Shown here: piece by piece, positions 15,593 to 23,958 of the stretch
How positions within the stretch are numbered: position 1 is the stretch's first letter
How the letters are laid out: each line of letters starts with the position of its first letter
Assembly (NCBI GenBank): GCA_002305015.1
Contig: DBPW01000043.1
Span: 1 to 64,000, forward strand
Origin: Bacteroidales bacterium UBA1410
Lineage (GTDB): Bacteria > Bacteroidota > Bacteroidia > Bacteroidales > Dysgonomonadaceae
Direction of reading: 5' to 3'
Length of the DNA: 64,000 bases
Translations under genes and position numbers: made by a program
Notes under the pieces: generated by a model
Database searches by the model: none
What the model saw: the letters and a program-made list of their open reading frames with translations, nothing else
Told to the model about the DNA's origin: nothing

Positions 15593-17578
15593 ATGAGATT
15601 AAATCTGAGTTCACAAATTACATTGAAAAGGATACCTAAAAGGTATTTTCAGCCCGAAAACGATTTTGAGGAATATATTCTGACGCGTTTCGAAAAAATT
15701 CCTACGTATATTTATGAAGATATCAATGAGGCATCGAAAGTTGTTGCCGATGAAATCGTCAAAAATCTTTTAGAGAACCAGAAAGAAGGTAAACCTTTTG
15801 TAATGGGCATTTGTGGAGGATCTTCTCCGCAGCTTATTTACGAAGAATTAGTCCGCCGCCATAAGGAAGAAAATATCAGTTTTCGTAATTTGGTTGTTTT
15901 CAATATCTATGAGTATTATCCTGTTACCGATGTTTCGAAGAGCAATCTCCGGATGTTGAAGGATGTTTTTCTTGATCATATCGACATTGACCCTAATAAC
16001 ATCTATTCACCCGATCCGGCTGTTGAAAAAGATCTCATAGCAGAAAATTGTGCAGCATACGAAGAAGCACTTCAATCGTTCGGGGGTATGGATTATTTGT
16101 TGCTGGGATTGGGCAGCAAAGGAAATATCGGATTCAATATGCCCGGGAGCAATCCCAATTCACGTACCCGATTGGTAATGTTAGATGGCGATTCACGTCG
16201 CGACTCCATAAGTATTTTTGGATCATTAGACCGAGTACCGGTAAGCGCTATCACAATGGGAATTTCGGATATGATGAAAGCTCGTCGAATCACCCTCATT
16301 GCATGGGGAGAACAAAAAGCAGAAAGCATAAAAAGAATGGTGGAAGGAAGTGTGAGTGAATCTATGCCTGCTTCTTTTTTGCAAACGCATCCAAACGCCA
16401 AGGTAATTATTGATCTTTCTGCTGCTTCCAATCTCACCCGCATCAGCTATCCCTGGCTGGTGACCAGTTGCGACTGGAACAATAAGCTCATTCGAAGAGC
16501 TATTGTTTGGTTGTGCAATCAGGTTGAAAAACCCATTCTAAAATTAACCAATAAAGATTATAATGATAATGGCTTGAGCGAATTACTTACCATTTATGGC
16601 TCGGCATATAATGTAAACATCAAAATCTTCAACGATCTTCAGCATACCATTACCGGTTGGCCGGGAGGAAAACCCGATGCCGATGATACCTATCGACCCG
16701 AAAGAGCAAAGCCTTATCCTAAAAGAGTAATCATTTTTAGCCCACACCCCGATGACGACGTCATATCTATGGGTGGAACTTTCCAGCGGTTGGTAAATCA
16801 AGGACATGAAGTACATGTAGCGTATCAAACTTCGGGAAATATTGCCGTAAATGATGAAGAGGTAATCCGCTACATTTCGGTAATCAACAGCATTCGCAAG
16901 AGATTCGATCCTGGAAATGTAATTATTTTCGAAAAATATAACCAGATCAAGAATTATCTTTTGTATGAGAAAAAGAAGGATGATATCGACACTCCTGATG
17001 TCCTTTTCATTAAGTCGCAAATACGAAGAGAGGAGGCACGTACTGCCGATCGTTATATTGGGTTATCCGATAAGAATATTCATTTTTTGGATCTTCCTTT
17101 TTACGAAACAGGGCGGGTGAAAAAGAAGCCAATTTCGGAAGAAGATGTGTTCATCGTGAAAGATTTCATCGAGACCATTAAACCTCACCAGATTTATGTG
17201 GCCGGCGATCTTGCCGACCCTCACGGTACACATAAGGTGTGTTTGGACGCCGTTTTGGCTGCCATCGATTTACTTAAAGACGAAGATTGGTTTAAGGATT
17301 GCCGAATATGGATGTATCGTGGTGCCTGGATGGAGTGGGAAATCGACCATATCGAAATGGCAGTTCCGTTATCGCCCGAAGAACTCCGGCAGAAACGCAA
17401 CGCTATTCTAAAACATCAATCGCAAATGGAAAGCGCTCCTTTCCTTGGCGACGATGAACGATTGTTTTGGCAGCGTGCCGAAGAAAGAAATAAAGCTACT
17501 GCCGAATTGTATTGGAAATTGGGACTTGCCTCATACGAAGCCATTGAAGCATTTGTGGAATATAAGCCTATAAAATAA
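15593..17578 (+). CDS. NagB-like (degenerate) and PIG-L deacetylase fusion protein
   Basis: This 661-residue fusion has an N-terminal glucosamine-6-phosphate deaminase-like domain (about 20-300) and a C-terminal PIG-L/LmbE zinc deacetylase (about 375-640). In the NagB part the active-site positions of E. coli NagB are changed. The motif NDGHIAFNEP reads SKGNIGFNMP, and the MDEY position reads IYEY, so the catalytic Asp, His and Glu are missing. The PIG-L part keeps PHPDDD (near 383-388) and DPHGTH (near 542-547), the metal ligands. Homologues in Bacteroides are annotated as deaminase-like proteins. It probably acts on N-acetylated amino sugars, with the front domain as sensor or binder (inference). 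Confidence 0.85.
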   Translation: MRLNLSSQITLKRIPKRYFQPENDFEEYILTRFEKIPTYIYEDINEASKVVADEIVKNLLENQKEGKPFVMGICGGSSPQLIYEELVRRHKEENISFRNLVVFNIYEYYPVTDVSKSNLRMLKDVFLDHIDIDPNNIYSPDPAVEKDLIAENCAAYEEALQSFGGMDYLLLGLGSKGNIGFNMPGSNPNSRTRLVMLDGDSRRDSISIFGSLDRVPVSAITMGISDMMKARRITLIAWGEQKAESIKRMVEGSVSESMPASFLQTHPNAKVIIDLSAASNLTRISYPWLVTSCDWNNKLIRRAIVWLCNQVEKPILKLTNKDYNDNGLSELLTIYGSAYNVNIKIFNDLQHTITGWPGGKPDADDTYRPERAKPYPKRVIIFSPHPDDDVISMGGTFQRLVNQGHEVHVAYQTSGNIAVNDEEVIRYISVINSIRKRFDPGNVIIFEKYNQIKNYLLYEKKKDDIDTPDVLFIKSQIRREEARTADRYIGLSDKNIHFLDLPFYETGRVKKKPISEEDVFIVKDFIETIKPHQIYVAGDLADPHGTHKVCLDAVLAAIDLLKDEDWFKDCRIWMYRGAWMEWEIDHIEMAVPLSPEELRQKRNAILKHQSQMESAPFLGDDERLFWQRAEERNKATAELYWKLGLASYEAIEAFVEYKPIK

Positions 17579-17605
17579 AAGGAAACATAATGCGAAATCT
17601 AAAGA

Positions 17606-17638
17606 AGAGATGTCCAACAGTGGATGTCTCTTTTTTTA
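17606..17638 (+). terminator. Terminator after the NagB-like/PIG-L gene
   Basis: AGAGATGTCCA pairs with TGGATGTCTCT (two G-U pairs) around the loop ACAG, followed by seven T. Confidence 0.8.
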
Positions 17639-17743
17639 ACATTTTTTCGTTGCTAATTTCCAAAAAACCGTCCGAATTAGCCGTTATGTGGAAAAAAAGT
17701 GCTAAATTGAGCAACTTTTATATGAAAAAATAAATCGAAAGGG

Positions 17744-18133
17744 ATGAGTAAAGAAAAATTTCATATCGAATTCGTGATGGGAAATGTTTCGCAGAACAGT
17801 CTTTGGCGGATGGTCAGTCATCCCGAAGGACTGTCGGAGTGGTTTGCTGATGAGATATCAGTTGACGAAGAGTCCAATCAATACATTTTTACTTGGAACA
17901 AAGATAGCGAGTCGGCCAACGTTATTTTTTCCAGACCTCTGTCGGCTATTCGCTTTCATTGGTTGGATGATGAGGATGAAAATTCCTATTTCGAATTTGC
18001 CCTTTATAAAGTGGAATTAACAGGTGATATGACGCTTGAGATTACCGATTTTGCCGAACCCGACGAAAAAAGTGATGCTATTATTCTTTGGGAAACCCAA
18101 GTGGAAGAAATGAAGAGAAGATTGGGGATTTAA
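17744..18133 (+). CDS. START-like (SRPBCC) domain protein
   Basis: This 129-residue protein is a single SRPBCC/START-like domain, the fold of AHSA1-type ligand-binding or chaperone-cofactor proteins. Visible features are an N-terminal strand and helix with SLWRMVSHPEGLSEWFAD, the typical start of the hydrophobic cavity, and a long C-terminal amphipathic helix (WETQVEEMKRRLGI). No signal peptide. Widely conserved in Bacteroidota with no role known to me. It lies 70 bp ahead of the lipopolysaccharide permease gene, whose promoter is in the gap. Confidence 0.75.
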   Translation: MSKEKFHIEFVMGNVSQNSLWRMVSHPEGLSEWFADEISVDEESNQYIFTWNKDSESANVIFSRPLSAIRFHWLDDEDENSYFEFALYKVELTGDMTLEITDFAEPDEKSDAIILWETQVEEMKRRLGI

Positions 18134-18159
18134 ATGCAATTTATCCGCATGATTTTTAC

Positions 18160-18167
18160 TATCTTTG
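18160..18167 (+). promoter_or_regulatory. -7 promoter element of the LptF/LptG-type gene
   Basis: TATCTTTG, 36 bp before the ATG at 18204. Its position argues against the longer start at 18165, which would begin inside the promoter. Confidence 0.55.
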
Positions 18168-18203
18168 CAAAAAAATAGGAAGACGGTCTTTGGTTATCCT
18201 TTC

Positions 18204-20153
18204 ATGAGTAAAAAAATCCACATAAAGCGGTTAGATAGCTATCTTCTGCAAATATTCCTGCCCTTGTTTCTGATGACTTTTGCTATATGTCTTTTCCTGG
18301 TACTCATGCAGTTTCTTTGGAAATACATTTCAGATATGGTGGGTAAAGGACTGGAATTAAAGATTATTGCCGAAATGTTTTGGTATGCGGCTCTCAATCT
18401 TATTCCATTGGCACTCCCTTTGTCTATTTTGTTGGCTTCGCTTATGGTTTTTGGCAATCTTGGTGAAGATCTGGAACTTTTGGCAATAAAAACTTCCGGG
18501 ATATCTTTGCTGAGAACCATGAGTCCGCTTATTGTTCTCACCGTTTTTATCAGCATCGGTGCCTTTTTTTTTCAAAACAATGCTATGCCTCGCATACAGA
18601 CCAAATTTTACTCGTTGTTGATTTCTATCCGTCAAAAATCTCCCGAGTTGGATATCCCTTCAGGAGTTTTTTACCGTGGGATAGAGGGTTATAATCTTTT
18701 TGTGCAGAAGAAAGACCGTAAAACCGGCATGCTGTATGATGTTCTTATTTACGATATATCCAAGAACAATGTCGATGAGATGGCGGTGATTGTTTGCGAT
18801 TCGGCAAAAATGAGCATGTCGAAAGACAAGCTCTCCATTGTTCTTACCTTGTATCATGGTCAGCAGTTTCAAAATTTCGAAGGAGGAACATCGAGCGATA
18901 ATCGCGAATTTGTACCCTATTCACGCGAAAACTTCGAAGAAAAGCAAATCCTCATTCCTTTCGATGCCAATTTTAACCGCATAGACGATTCCGCACTCGA
19001 AGAAAATGCTGCCAGCAATTATATGGCAAAGAATATTAAGCAGTTAAAAAGTTCGATTGACTCTATGCAATGCGAGATGGACAGCATGAATATCATCGAC
19101 CGTAAAACGATGAAAAACTATTCTTTTTTTACGTTTAGAAACAGCTATCCGCCTCAACAGAAAGATTCCGTTATACTAAAAGCAAAGAAAGAGATAATCA
19201 ACATCGTTAGTCCCGACTCGTTGTTCGCTTCAAAAGATCTACAAACCAAATCTTCTATCTTGCAGAGTGCCTACGCAAAAGCCGAAAACAACAGCAACGA
19301 ATTTTTGTTTCGTTCCATGTCGAAGATATCTACCCAGCGCATCATTAACAGACATTGGATAGAGTGGCATCGAAAATTTACGTTGCCGTTTGCCTGTATC
19401 GTGTTCTTTTTTATTGGAGCTCCATTGGGTTCTATTGTTCGAAAAGGCGGATTGGGTATGCCCATTGTTATTTCGGTAATTTTGTTCATTATTTACTATA
19501 TTTTCGATAATGTAGGCTATAAAATGGTGCGCGACGGTGTATGGGTGCACTGGGTGGGTATGTGGTTCAGCTCCATGATACTGTTGCCAATGGGTGTGTT
19601 TTTAACGTATAAAGCCATGAACGATTCTGCCATTTTGAACGGAGATACCTATGCAGCTTTTTTCAGAAAAATATTTTTTATTCGTGAAAAGCGGAATTAT
19701 CCCGTTAAAGAAGTCGTCATGGATAAACCCGATTATCGAGAAATTGCTCGTTATATTACTCAATTATCGGCCGATATCGATACCTATCTTTCTAAGTATC
19801 GTAAGCTGGGATATAAGACTTATTGGACAGACAATCAATATGAAGAAGAGTTGATTGCAATTAAAAATAAAATGGAATTCATGCTCAATATGGTTTCAAA
19901 TTCAAAAAACTCCTTTATTCTGCAGAAAGCAGAAGCATATCCGGTCCTGATTCAGCATCAACGTCCGTTTAGAGCAAATTCCGTTATGGCACGAATTCTT
20001 ATGTATCTTTTCCCTATAGGGATAATTTTCAAATTGATCTCTTTTCTTTTTGAAAGAAGAATCGCAAATGATTTAGAGAAGATAAAAAAATTAAATGCAG
20101 AGCTTCTTCATTTGGTTGATGAAGCGCTAAAGGCTGAAAACATAGCTGTGTAA
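18204..20153 (+). CDS. LptF/LptG-family lipopolysaccharide export permease
   Basis: An inner-membrane permease of the YjgP/YjgQ family, which with LptB2 moves lipopolysaccharide out of the inner membrane. The 649 residues have three transmembrane helices at the N-terminus, a large periplasmic beta-jellyroll region (about 115-385), then three helices around 390-480. The C-terminal cytoplasmic extension of ~160 residues is longer than in E. coli LptF/G (about 360 residues in all) and is typical of Bacteroidota. Which of LptF or LptG it represents is not decided. It is 19 bp ahead of ribBA. Confidence 0.85.
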   Translation: MSKKIHIKRLDSYLLQIFLPLFLMTFAICLFLVLMQFLWKYISDMVGKGLELKIIAEMFWYAALNLIPLALPLSILLASLMVFGNLGEDLELLAIKTSGISLLRTMSPLIVLTVFISIGAFFFQNNAMPRIQTKFYSLLISIRQKSPELDIPSGVFYRGIEGYNLFVQKKDRKTGMLYDVLIYDISKNNVDEMAVIVCDSAKMSMSKDKLSIVLTLYHGQQFQNFEGGTSSDNREFVPYSRENFEEKQILIPFDANFNRIDDSALEENAASNYMAKNIKQLKSSIDSMQCEMDSMNIIDRKTMKNYSFFTFRNSYPPQQKDSVILKAKKEIINIVSPDSLFASKDLQTKSSILQSAYAKAENNSNEFLFRSMSKISTQRIINRHWIEWHRKFTLPFACIVFFFIGAPLGSIVRKGGLGMPIVISVILFIIYYIFDNVGYKMVRDGVWVHWVGMWFSSMILLPMGVFLTYKAMNDSAILNGDTYAAFFRKIFFIREKRNYPVKEVVMDKPDYREIARYITQLSADIDTYLSKYRKLGYKTYWTDNQYEEELIAIKNKMEFMLNMVSNSKNSFILQKAEAYPVLIQHQRPFRANSVMARILMYLFPIGIIFKLISFLFERRIANDLEKIKKLNAELLHLVDEALKAENIAV

Positions 20154-20172
20154 ATAAAAAATTCAAAAGTAT

Positions 20173-21387
20173 ATGGAAGAATATAAACTCAATACAATAG
20201 AGGAAGCGATCGAAGAAATAAAAAAAGGAAATTTCGTCATTGTGGTCGATGATGAAGATCGCGAGAACGAAGGTGATTTGGTGATCGCTGCTGAACATAT
20301 CACTCCCGAAAAAATTAATTTTATGGAAACCCATGCACGTGGGCTCATCTGCGTGCCGCTTACTATAGAACGGTGCGAAGAACTGGATCTGCCCATGATG
20401 GTAACTAACAATACTTCCATTCATTCCACACCGTTTACGGTTTCCGTAGATTTGCTCACGAACGGTTGTACCACAGGAATATCGGCATACGATCGTGCTC
20501 AAACCATTTTGGCGTTGACACGCGAAGGTACCCGACCGGAAGACTTAGGCCGTCCGGGACATATTTTCCCTCTTCGCGCGCAATCGAAAGGAGTACTTCG
20601 CCGTTCCGGTCACACCGAAGCAACTATTGATTTGGCACGTTTGGCCGGATTATATCCTGCCGGAGTATTAGCAGAAATCAAAAAAGAAGATGGTTCAATG
20701 GCACGTCTGCCCGAATTGATGGAAATGGCTAAGAAATTCAATCTCAAAATCATTTCGGTAGCCGACCTCATAAAATATCGTCTTCAGACCGAATCGCTTA
20801 TCGAGCGAGGAGAAGAAGTTCATCTCCCTACGCAGTATGGCGATTTCATGCTGATTCCTTTCCTCCAAAAAGCAACTAAACAAGAACATGTGGCGCTGAT
20901 AAAAGGTTCATGGAAAAAAGATGAACCCATATTGGTACGTGTTCATTCATCGTGTATCACCGGAGACATTTTCGGTTCGTTGCGTTGCGAATGTGGTGAG
21001 CAACTTCACAAGGCTTTGCAGATGATTGAGGAAGAAGGGAAAGGAGTTCTTGTCTATCTCAATCAAGAAGGACGTGGTATTGGGCTAATGGCAAAAGTAT
21101 CAGCATACAAACTTCAGGAGAAAGGTATGGATACAGTTGATGCCAATTTGCATCTCGGGTATAGAGCCGATGAACGTGATTATGGGGTAGGGGCACAGAT
21201 TCTGCGCAATCTCGGTGTAACCAAAATGCGTTTGATGACTAATAATCCCGTCAAACGCATAGGATTAGAGTCCTATGGATTGGAGGTTGTGGAAAATGTA
21301 CCTTTAGAAATTATGCCCAATAAATACAATAAATTTTACATGGAAACCAAAAAGAACAAGATGGGACACAAACTCCGGAACCTCTAA
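20173..21387 (+). CDS. ribBA: Bifunctional DHBP synthase / GTP cyclohydrolase II
   Basis: This riboflavin enzyme has two fused domains. The N-terminal RibB domain (about 1-200) makes 3,4-dihydroxy-2-butanone 4-phosphate and carries DDEDRENEGD (near 26-35) and HTEATIDLARLAG. The C-terminal RibA domain (about 205-404) opens GTP and carries the zinc motif around residues 260-275 (SSCITGDIFGSLRCECG) and the NQEGRGIG segment. Both sites look intact. No FMN riboswitch can be seen: only 19 bp separate it from the permease gene, so it depends on upstream transcription. It provides the substrate of RibH. Confidence 0.97.
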   Translation: MEEYKLNTIEEAIEEIKKGNFVIVVDDEDRENEGDLVIAAEHITPEKINFMETHARGLICVPLTIERCEELDLPMMVTNNTSIHSTPFTVSVDLLTNGCTTGISAYDRAQTILALTREGTRPEDLGRPGHIFPLRAQSKGVLRRSGHTEATIDLARLAGLYPAGVLAEIKKEDGSMARLPELMEMAKKFNLKIISVADLIKYRLQTESLIERGEEVHLPTQYGDFMLIPFLQKATKQEHVALIKGSWKKDEPILVRVHSSCITGDIFGSLRCECGEQLHKALQMIEEEGKGVLVYLNQEGRGIGLMAKVSAYKLQEKGMDTVDANLHLGYRADERDYGVGAQILRNLGVTKMRLMTNNPVKRIGLESYGLEVVENVPLEIMPNKYNKFYMETKKNKMGHKLRNL

Positions 21388-21519
21388 TCCGGGGTTTGCT
21401 ATCATTTACCTTAATAAAAGCTGATGGATTTTTTATTGCTGTCAGCATTCAAGTATATTTCACTCCTTACCGGTACGAGTAAATGTGTTGCTACGAAGGA
21501 GTAAAATATCGTTACATTT

Positions 21520-21545
21520 AAAGGAGCTTTCAGCTCCTTTTCTTT
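21520..21545 (+). terminator. Terminator after ribBA
   Basis: AAAGGAGCT pairs with AGCTCCTTT around TTC, followed by TCTTTAT. Two further inverted repeats (GCTGA/TCAGC at 21420-21446 and ACTCCTT/AAGGAGT at 21462-21502) lie between it and the ribBA stop. Confidence 0.6.
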
Positions 21546-21624
21546 ATCGTTGGTTGTTAAAATCCTTCAGTAAAAGGGGCTTCTCAAATGTAAGATCGGC
21601 TTGATGTCAGGCATTAAGCTGATA

Positions 21625-22557
21625 TTAGGGTTGCTTGTCGGCTTGGTTTTCTTTTGCAAGGTGAACCGTCAGTTGAGGGAAAGGAATATTTAGGCCATTA
21701 AGGGTAAGTTGACGGTAAATTTCTTCGTTCAGATCGAACGTTACCGGCCAGAAATCTTCCGATTTTACCCAAACCCGGAGGACAAAATCGAGAGAACTCT
21801 CGTTTATTTTTGTCAGGCGGGCAAAAGGTTCGGGATCGGGCAGAATTTTTGGATGATTGTGGGCAATATCAAGAAGAATTTTTTTCACCATTTCGATATC
21901 CGATCCGTAATCTACCGCGGCCGTGATTTCGATTCTTCGGGTTTCTTGTGCACTGTAATTGGTTATGTTACCTGTAGAGAGCGGACCGTTGGGGATATAA
22001 ACGGTTTTGTTGTCAGCAGTGGTTAGCGTGGTATATAGAATGCCTACGCTTTTTACAGTTCCGGAAAGGTTTTGTGCTTCGATGTAGTCGCCTCCCTTAA
22101 ACGGTTTGTTCAAGAGGAGCATTACTCCACCGGCAAAGTTGGCTAAGTTGTCTTTCACTGCCAAACCTACGGCTAATCCAACCGATCCGATTAATGCGGC
22201 CAACGAAACGGTTTGTTTTCCTACGACATTGACAATGATGATGAACAGGAAGGTATAGAAAAAAATATCGAATACACTTTTCAGAAAACTTCTTAATGCG
22301 ATATCCATTCCCCGTCGAGTCATGAGTCGGTTGATAGCGAGGCTCATTTTTTTGATCAGCCACCTGCCCACAAAAAAGATGATAAGTGCAAGCAGAATTT
22401 TTCCGGCAAAGTCGATACTCCCGGTTACTATCTTATTGAGGAGTTCTTCAAAACGACCCTCCTTGATGAGCTGGGCTGCCGTAGTAATCTCTTCTGCAGG
22501 GTTTATCAGCAATGTTTTAATAGAATCGGGCTGGGTAACAGCAGCGTTAATGTCCAT
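21625..22557 (-). CDS. MscS-family small-conductance mechanosensitive channel
   Basis: An MscS-type channel of 310 residues that opens under membrane tension to release solutes on osmotic downshock. Three transmembrane segments are visible (about 48-68, 93-112 and the pore-lining 117-147 with the Gly/Ala pattern GSVGLAVGLAV). They are followed by the beta domain and alpha/beta C-terminal vestibule with GTVKSVGILYTTL and IPNGPLS. The N-terminal ~45 residues are periplasmic. It is divergently transcribed from the TPR gene at 22642, with back-to-back promoters. Confidence 0.92.
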   Translation of the reverse strand: MDINAAVTQPDSIKTLLINPAEEITTAAQLIKEGRFEELLNKIVTGSIDFAGKILLALIIFFVGRWLIKKMSLAINRLMTRRGMDIALRSFLKSVFDIFFYTFLFIIIVNVVGKQTVSLAALIGSVGLAVGLAVKDNLANFAGGVMLLLNKPFKGGDYIEAQNLSGTVKSVGILYTTLTTADNKTVYIPNGPLSTGNITNYSAQETRRIEITAAVDYGSDIEMVKKILLDIAHNHPKILPDPEPFARLTKINESSLDFVLRVWVKSEDFWPVTFDLNEEIYRQLTLNGLNIPFPQLTVHLAKENQADKQP

Positions 22558-22586
22558 TTTTTTGCTTTTTTAAAGGGTTAGGTTGG

Positions 22587-22615
22587 CAAATGTAGACAAA
22601 ATTGTGCTAAATTTG
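22587..22615. promoter_or_regulatory. Divergent promoter pair for mscS and the TPR gene
   Basis: Minus-strand TACATTTG (22594-22587) faces the mscS gene, and plus-strand TAAATTTG (22608-22615) faces the TPR gene. The two -7 elements are only 13 bp apart, so the two promoters probably compete for polymerase. Confidence 0.55.
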
Positions 22616-22641
22616 TTGCGAATGAAGGTTTAATTCGTAGA

Positions 22642-23478
22642 ATGATGACGAAGTTGTTGGGATATTTTCTTCTTTTTTTTGCCGTTTTTGTGTCGGCTGA
22701 GGCTCAGACTTACGAGCAGTGGATAGATAAATCGGCAGATCATCTTGAAAAAAATCGCCTCGACAGCGCCGAGTATACCCTCAAAAAAGCCATGCAGCTT
22801 GAGCCGTCGAATAAAAACAATGCTATGCTGCTCATGAGTATGGGGGTTATTCAGCGTGAGCTCGGCCGCTTAAATGATGCTTATATCTCGTTTACGGCGG
22901 CATTACCGGGTTATCCTCAACCCAATGTGGTTTTGCATAACCGGGCATCGCTTTTATGCGATATGGATAAGTTTGATGAAGCCATGGCCGATTATAATAC
23001 CATCTTGAATCGAGATTCTACCGATACCGAAGCTTATTATCGGCGAGGTGTGCTCTATCTGGAACAAAAAAACAGAGAAAAAGCGGAGTCCGATTTCCGG
23101 AGGGCTCAACAACTCGATCCTGACAATATGTATTCTCTTCTGAGCAAAGCATTGATTTATAAACTCGACGATAATTGGGAGGCAGCCGAAAAAGTATATA
23201 CCCGGCTCATCGATGGCGAAGGAAATGCTTCCTCGGCGTTGTATATGAATCGTGCCGAGTGTTACGTGAATACGGAACAGCTTTTTAAAGCGTCGGCCGA
23301 TTTGCGGATTGCCGAACCTAACGAGAAGCAAAATCCTTATTTTTATTTCCTGCGCGGCAGGGTGAGACTGATGCAATACGATAAAGTAGCTGCCAAAGCC
23401 GATTTTTTAAAAGCTAAGGAATTGGGCTACGATGCCCTAATAGCCGATGAGTGGATAAGAAAATCGGAGAAACGTTAA
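22642..23478 (+). CDS. Exported tetratricopeptide repeat protein
   Basis: A 278-residue protein with a signal peptide (MMTKLLGYFLLFFAVFVSAEAQ, cleaved about residue 22) and at least six tandem tetratricopeptide repeats covering most of the rest. The recognisable pattern is W-LG-Y-A-F-A-P over 34 residues, for example EAYYRRGVLYLEQKNREKAE. Such periplasmic TPR proteins bind partner proteins; no partner is evident. A strong terminator follows directly. Confidence 0.85.
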   Translation: MMTKLLGYFLLFFAVFVSAEAQTYEQWIDKSADHLEKNRLDSAEYTLKKAMQLEPSNKNNAMLLMSMGVIQRELGRLNDAYISFTAALPGYPQPNVVLHNRASLLCDMDKFDEAMADYNTILNRDSTDTEAYYRRGVLYLEQKNREKAESDFRRAQQLDPDNMYSLLSKALIYKLDDNWEAAEKVYTRLIDGEGNASSALYMNRAECYVNTEQLFKASADLRIAEPNEKQNPYFYFLRGRVRLMQYDKVAAKADFLKAKELGYDALIADEWIRKSEKR

Positions 23479-23523
23479 AAAACAAATTTAGCTCGAAAAT
23501 TTCGATCAAAAAATTTGTTTTTT
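23477..23523 (+). terminator. Terminator of the TPR gene
   Basis: A perfect 13-bp stem (AAAAAACAAATTT with AAATTTGTTTTTT) around a 21-base loop that itself has an inner TCGAAA/TTTCGA repeat. The stem's own 3' arm provides the T-run. It overlaps the TPR stop codon. Confidence 0.75.
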
Positions 23524-23660
23524 CAACTATTATCTATTAATTTTACATGCGTATTACAGAAGTAATATTTCGTTTGCTAGAGAGCAGAGAAAGTAATCGA
23601 ACTTAAAATGATCGTATTTTTTGTCGGGAAGATAAAATAGCGATATAGAATAAAAAACAG

Positions 23661-23698
23661 GTTCCCTTCTTTTCCGCCTAAAAGCGGAAAGGGGGAAC
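23661..23698. repeat. Long GC-rich imperfect hairpin in a non-coding gap
   Basis: GTTCCC (23661-23666) pairs with GGGAAC (23693-23698), and TTTCCGC (23671-23677) pairs with GCGGAAA (23684-23690), around the loop CTAAAA. It lies in the 480-bp gene-free stretch between 23479 and 23958 and has no T-run, so it is not an ordinary terminator. Confidence 0.6.
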
Positions 23699-23699
23699 G

Positions 23700-23826
23700 A
23701 GGGTGTTCAACGGAAGATGAAGAGCGTTACCAAAGTGGCCACAAATCACAAATTTGTGTTGCTTGGAAAAAAGACGATAAGTCTTGCGATTCATGATAAC
23801 TTCTAATGAACACCCTTTCTTTTTTT
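23700..23826 (+). ncRNA. Candidate structured RNA closed by a long-range stem
   Basis: Nested pairings bring together the ends of a ~115-nt segment: AGGGTGTTCA with TGAACACCCT (23700-23709 / 23807-23816), GAAG with CTTC (23713-23716 / 23800-23803), ATGA with TCAT (23717-23720 / 23791-23794). Inside are two small hairpins: CACAAAT/ATTTGTG (23740-23758) and AAGAC-GATAA-GTCTT (23771-23785). A T-rich tail (CTTTCTTTTTTT) follows the closing stem on the plus strand. No open frame of note and no clear TAnnTTTG promoter were found. It could be a small RNA, or a degenerate miniature mobile element with terminal inverted repeats. Confidence 0.35.
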
Positions 23827-23862
23827 GAGTATTTTGGCAGGGCGCATTTTCCTACATATATC

Positions 23863-23939
23863 TCCTCCTTAGTTAGGTAGGCTCTGTTTGACGTGTATGT
23901 CGGTTAACGTTGTGTGAATGTAGAGCCGTCGACGGAGGA
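23863..23939. repeat. Second nested inverted repeat in the same gap
   Basis: TCCTCC (23863-23868) pairs with GGAGGA (23934-23939), and inside it GGCTCT (23880-23885) pairs with AGAGCC (23922-23927). The inner segment holds a GTTAAC palindrome. It lies 20 bp beyond the stop of the acyl-CoA synthetase gene and might belong to that transcript's 3' end. Confidence 0.4.
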
Positions 23940-23958
23940 ACATTACATTTATCCGTTA

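Noticed and set aside
20154..20172. FMN riboswitch expected before ribBA
   Set aside because: Only 19 bp separate ribBA from the upstream gene and no RFN element can fit; none seen before ribH either.
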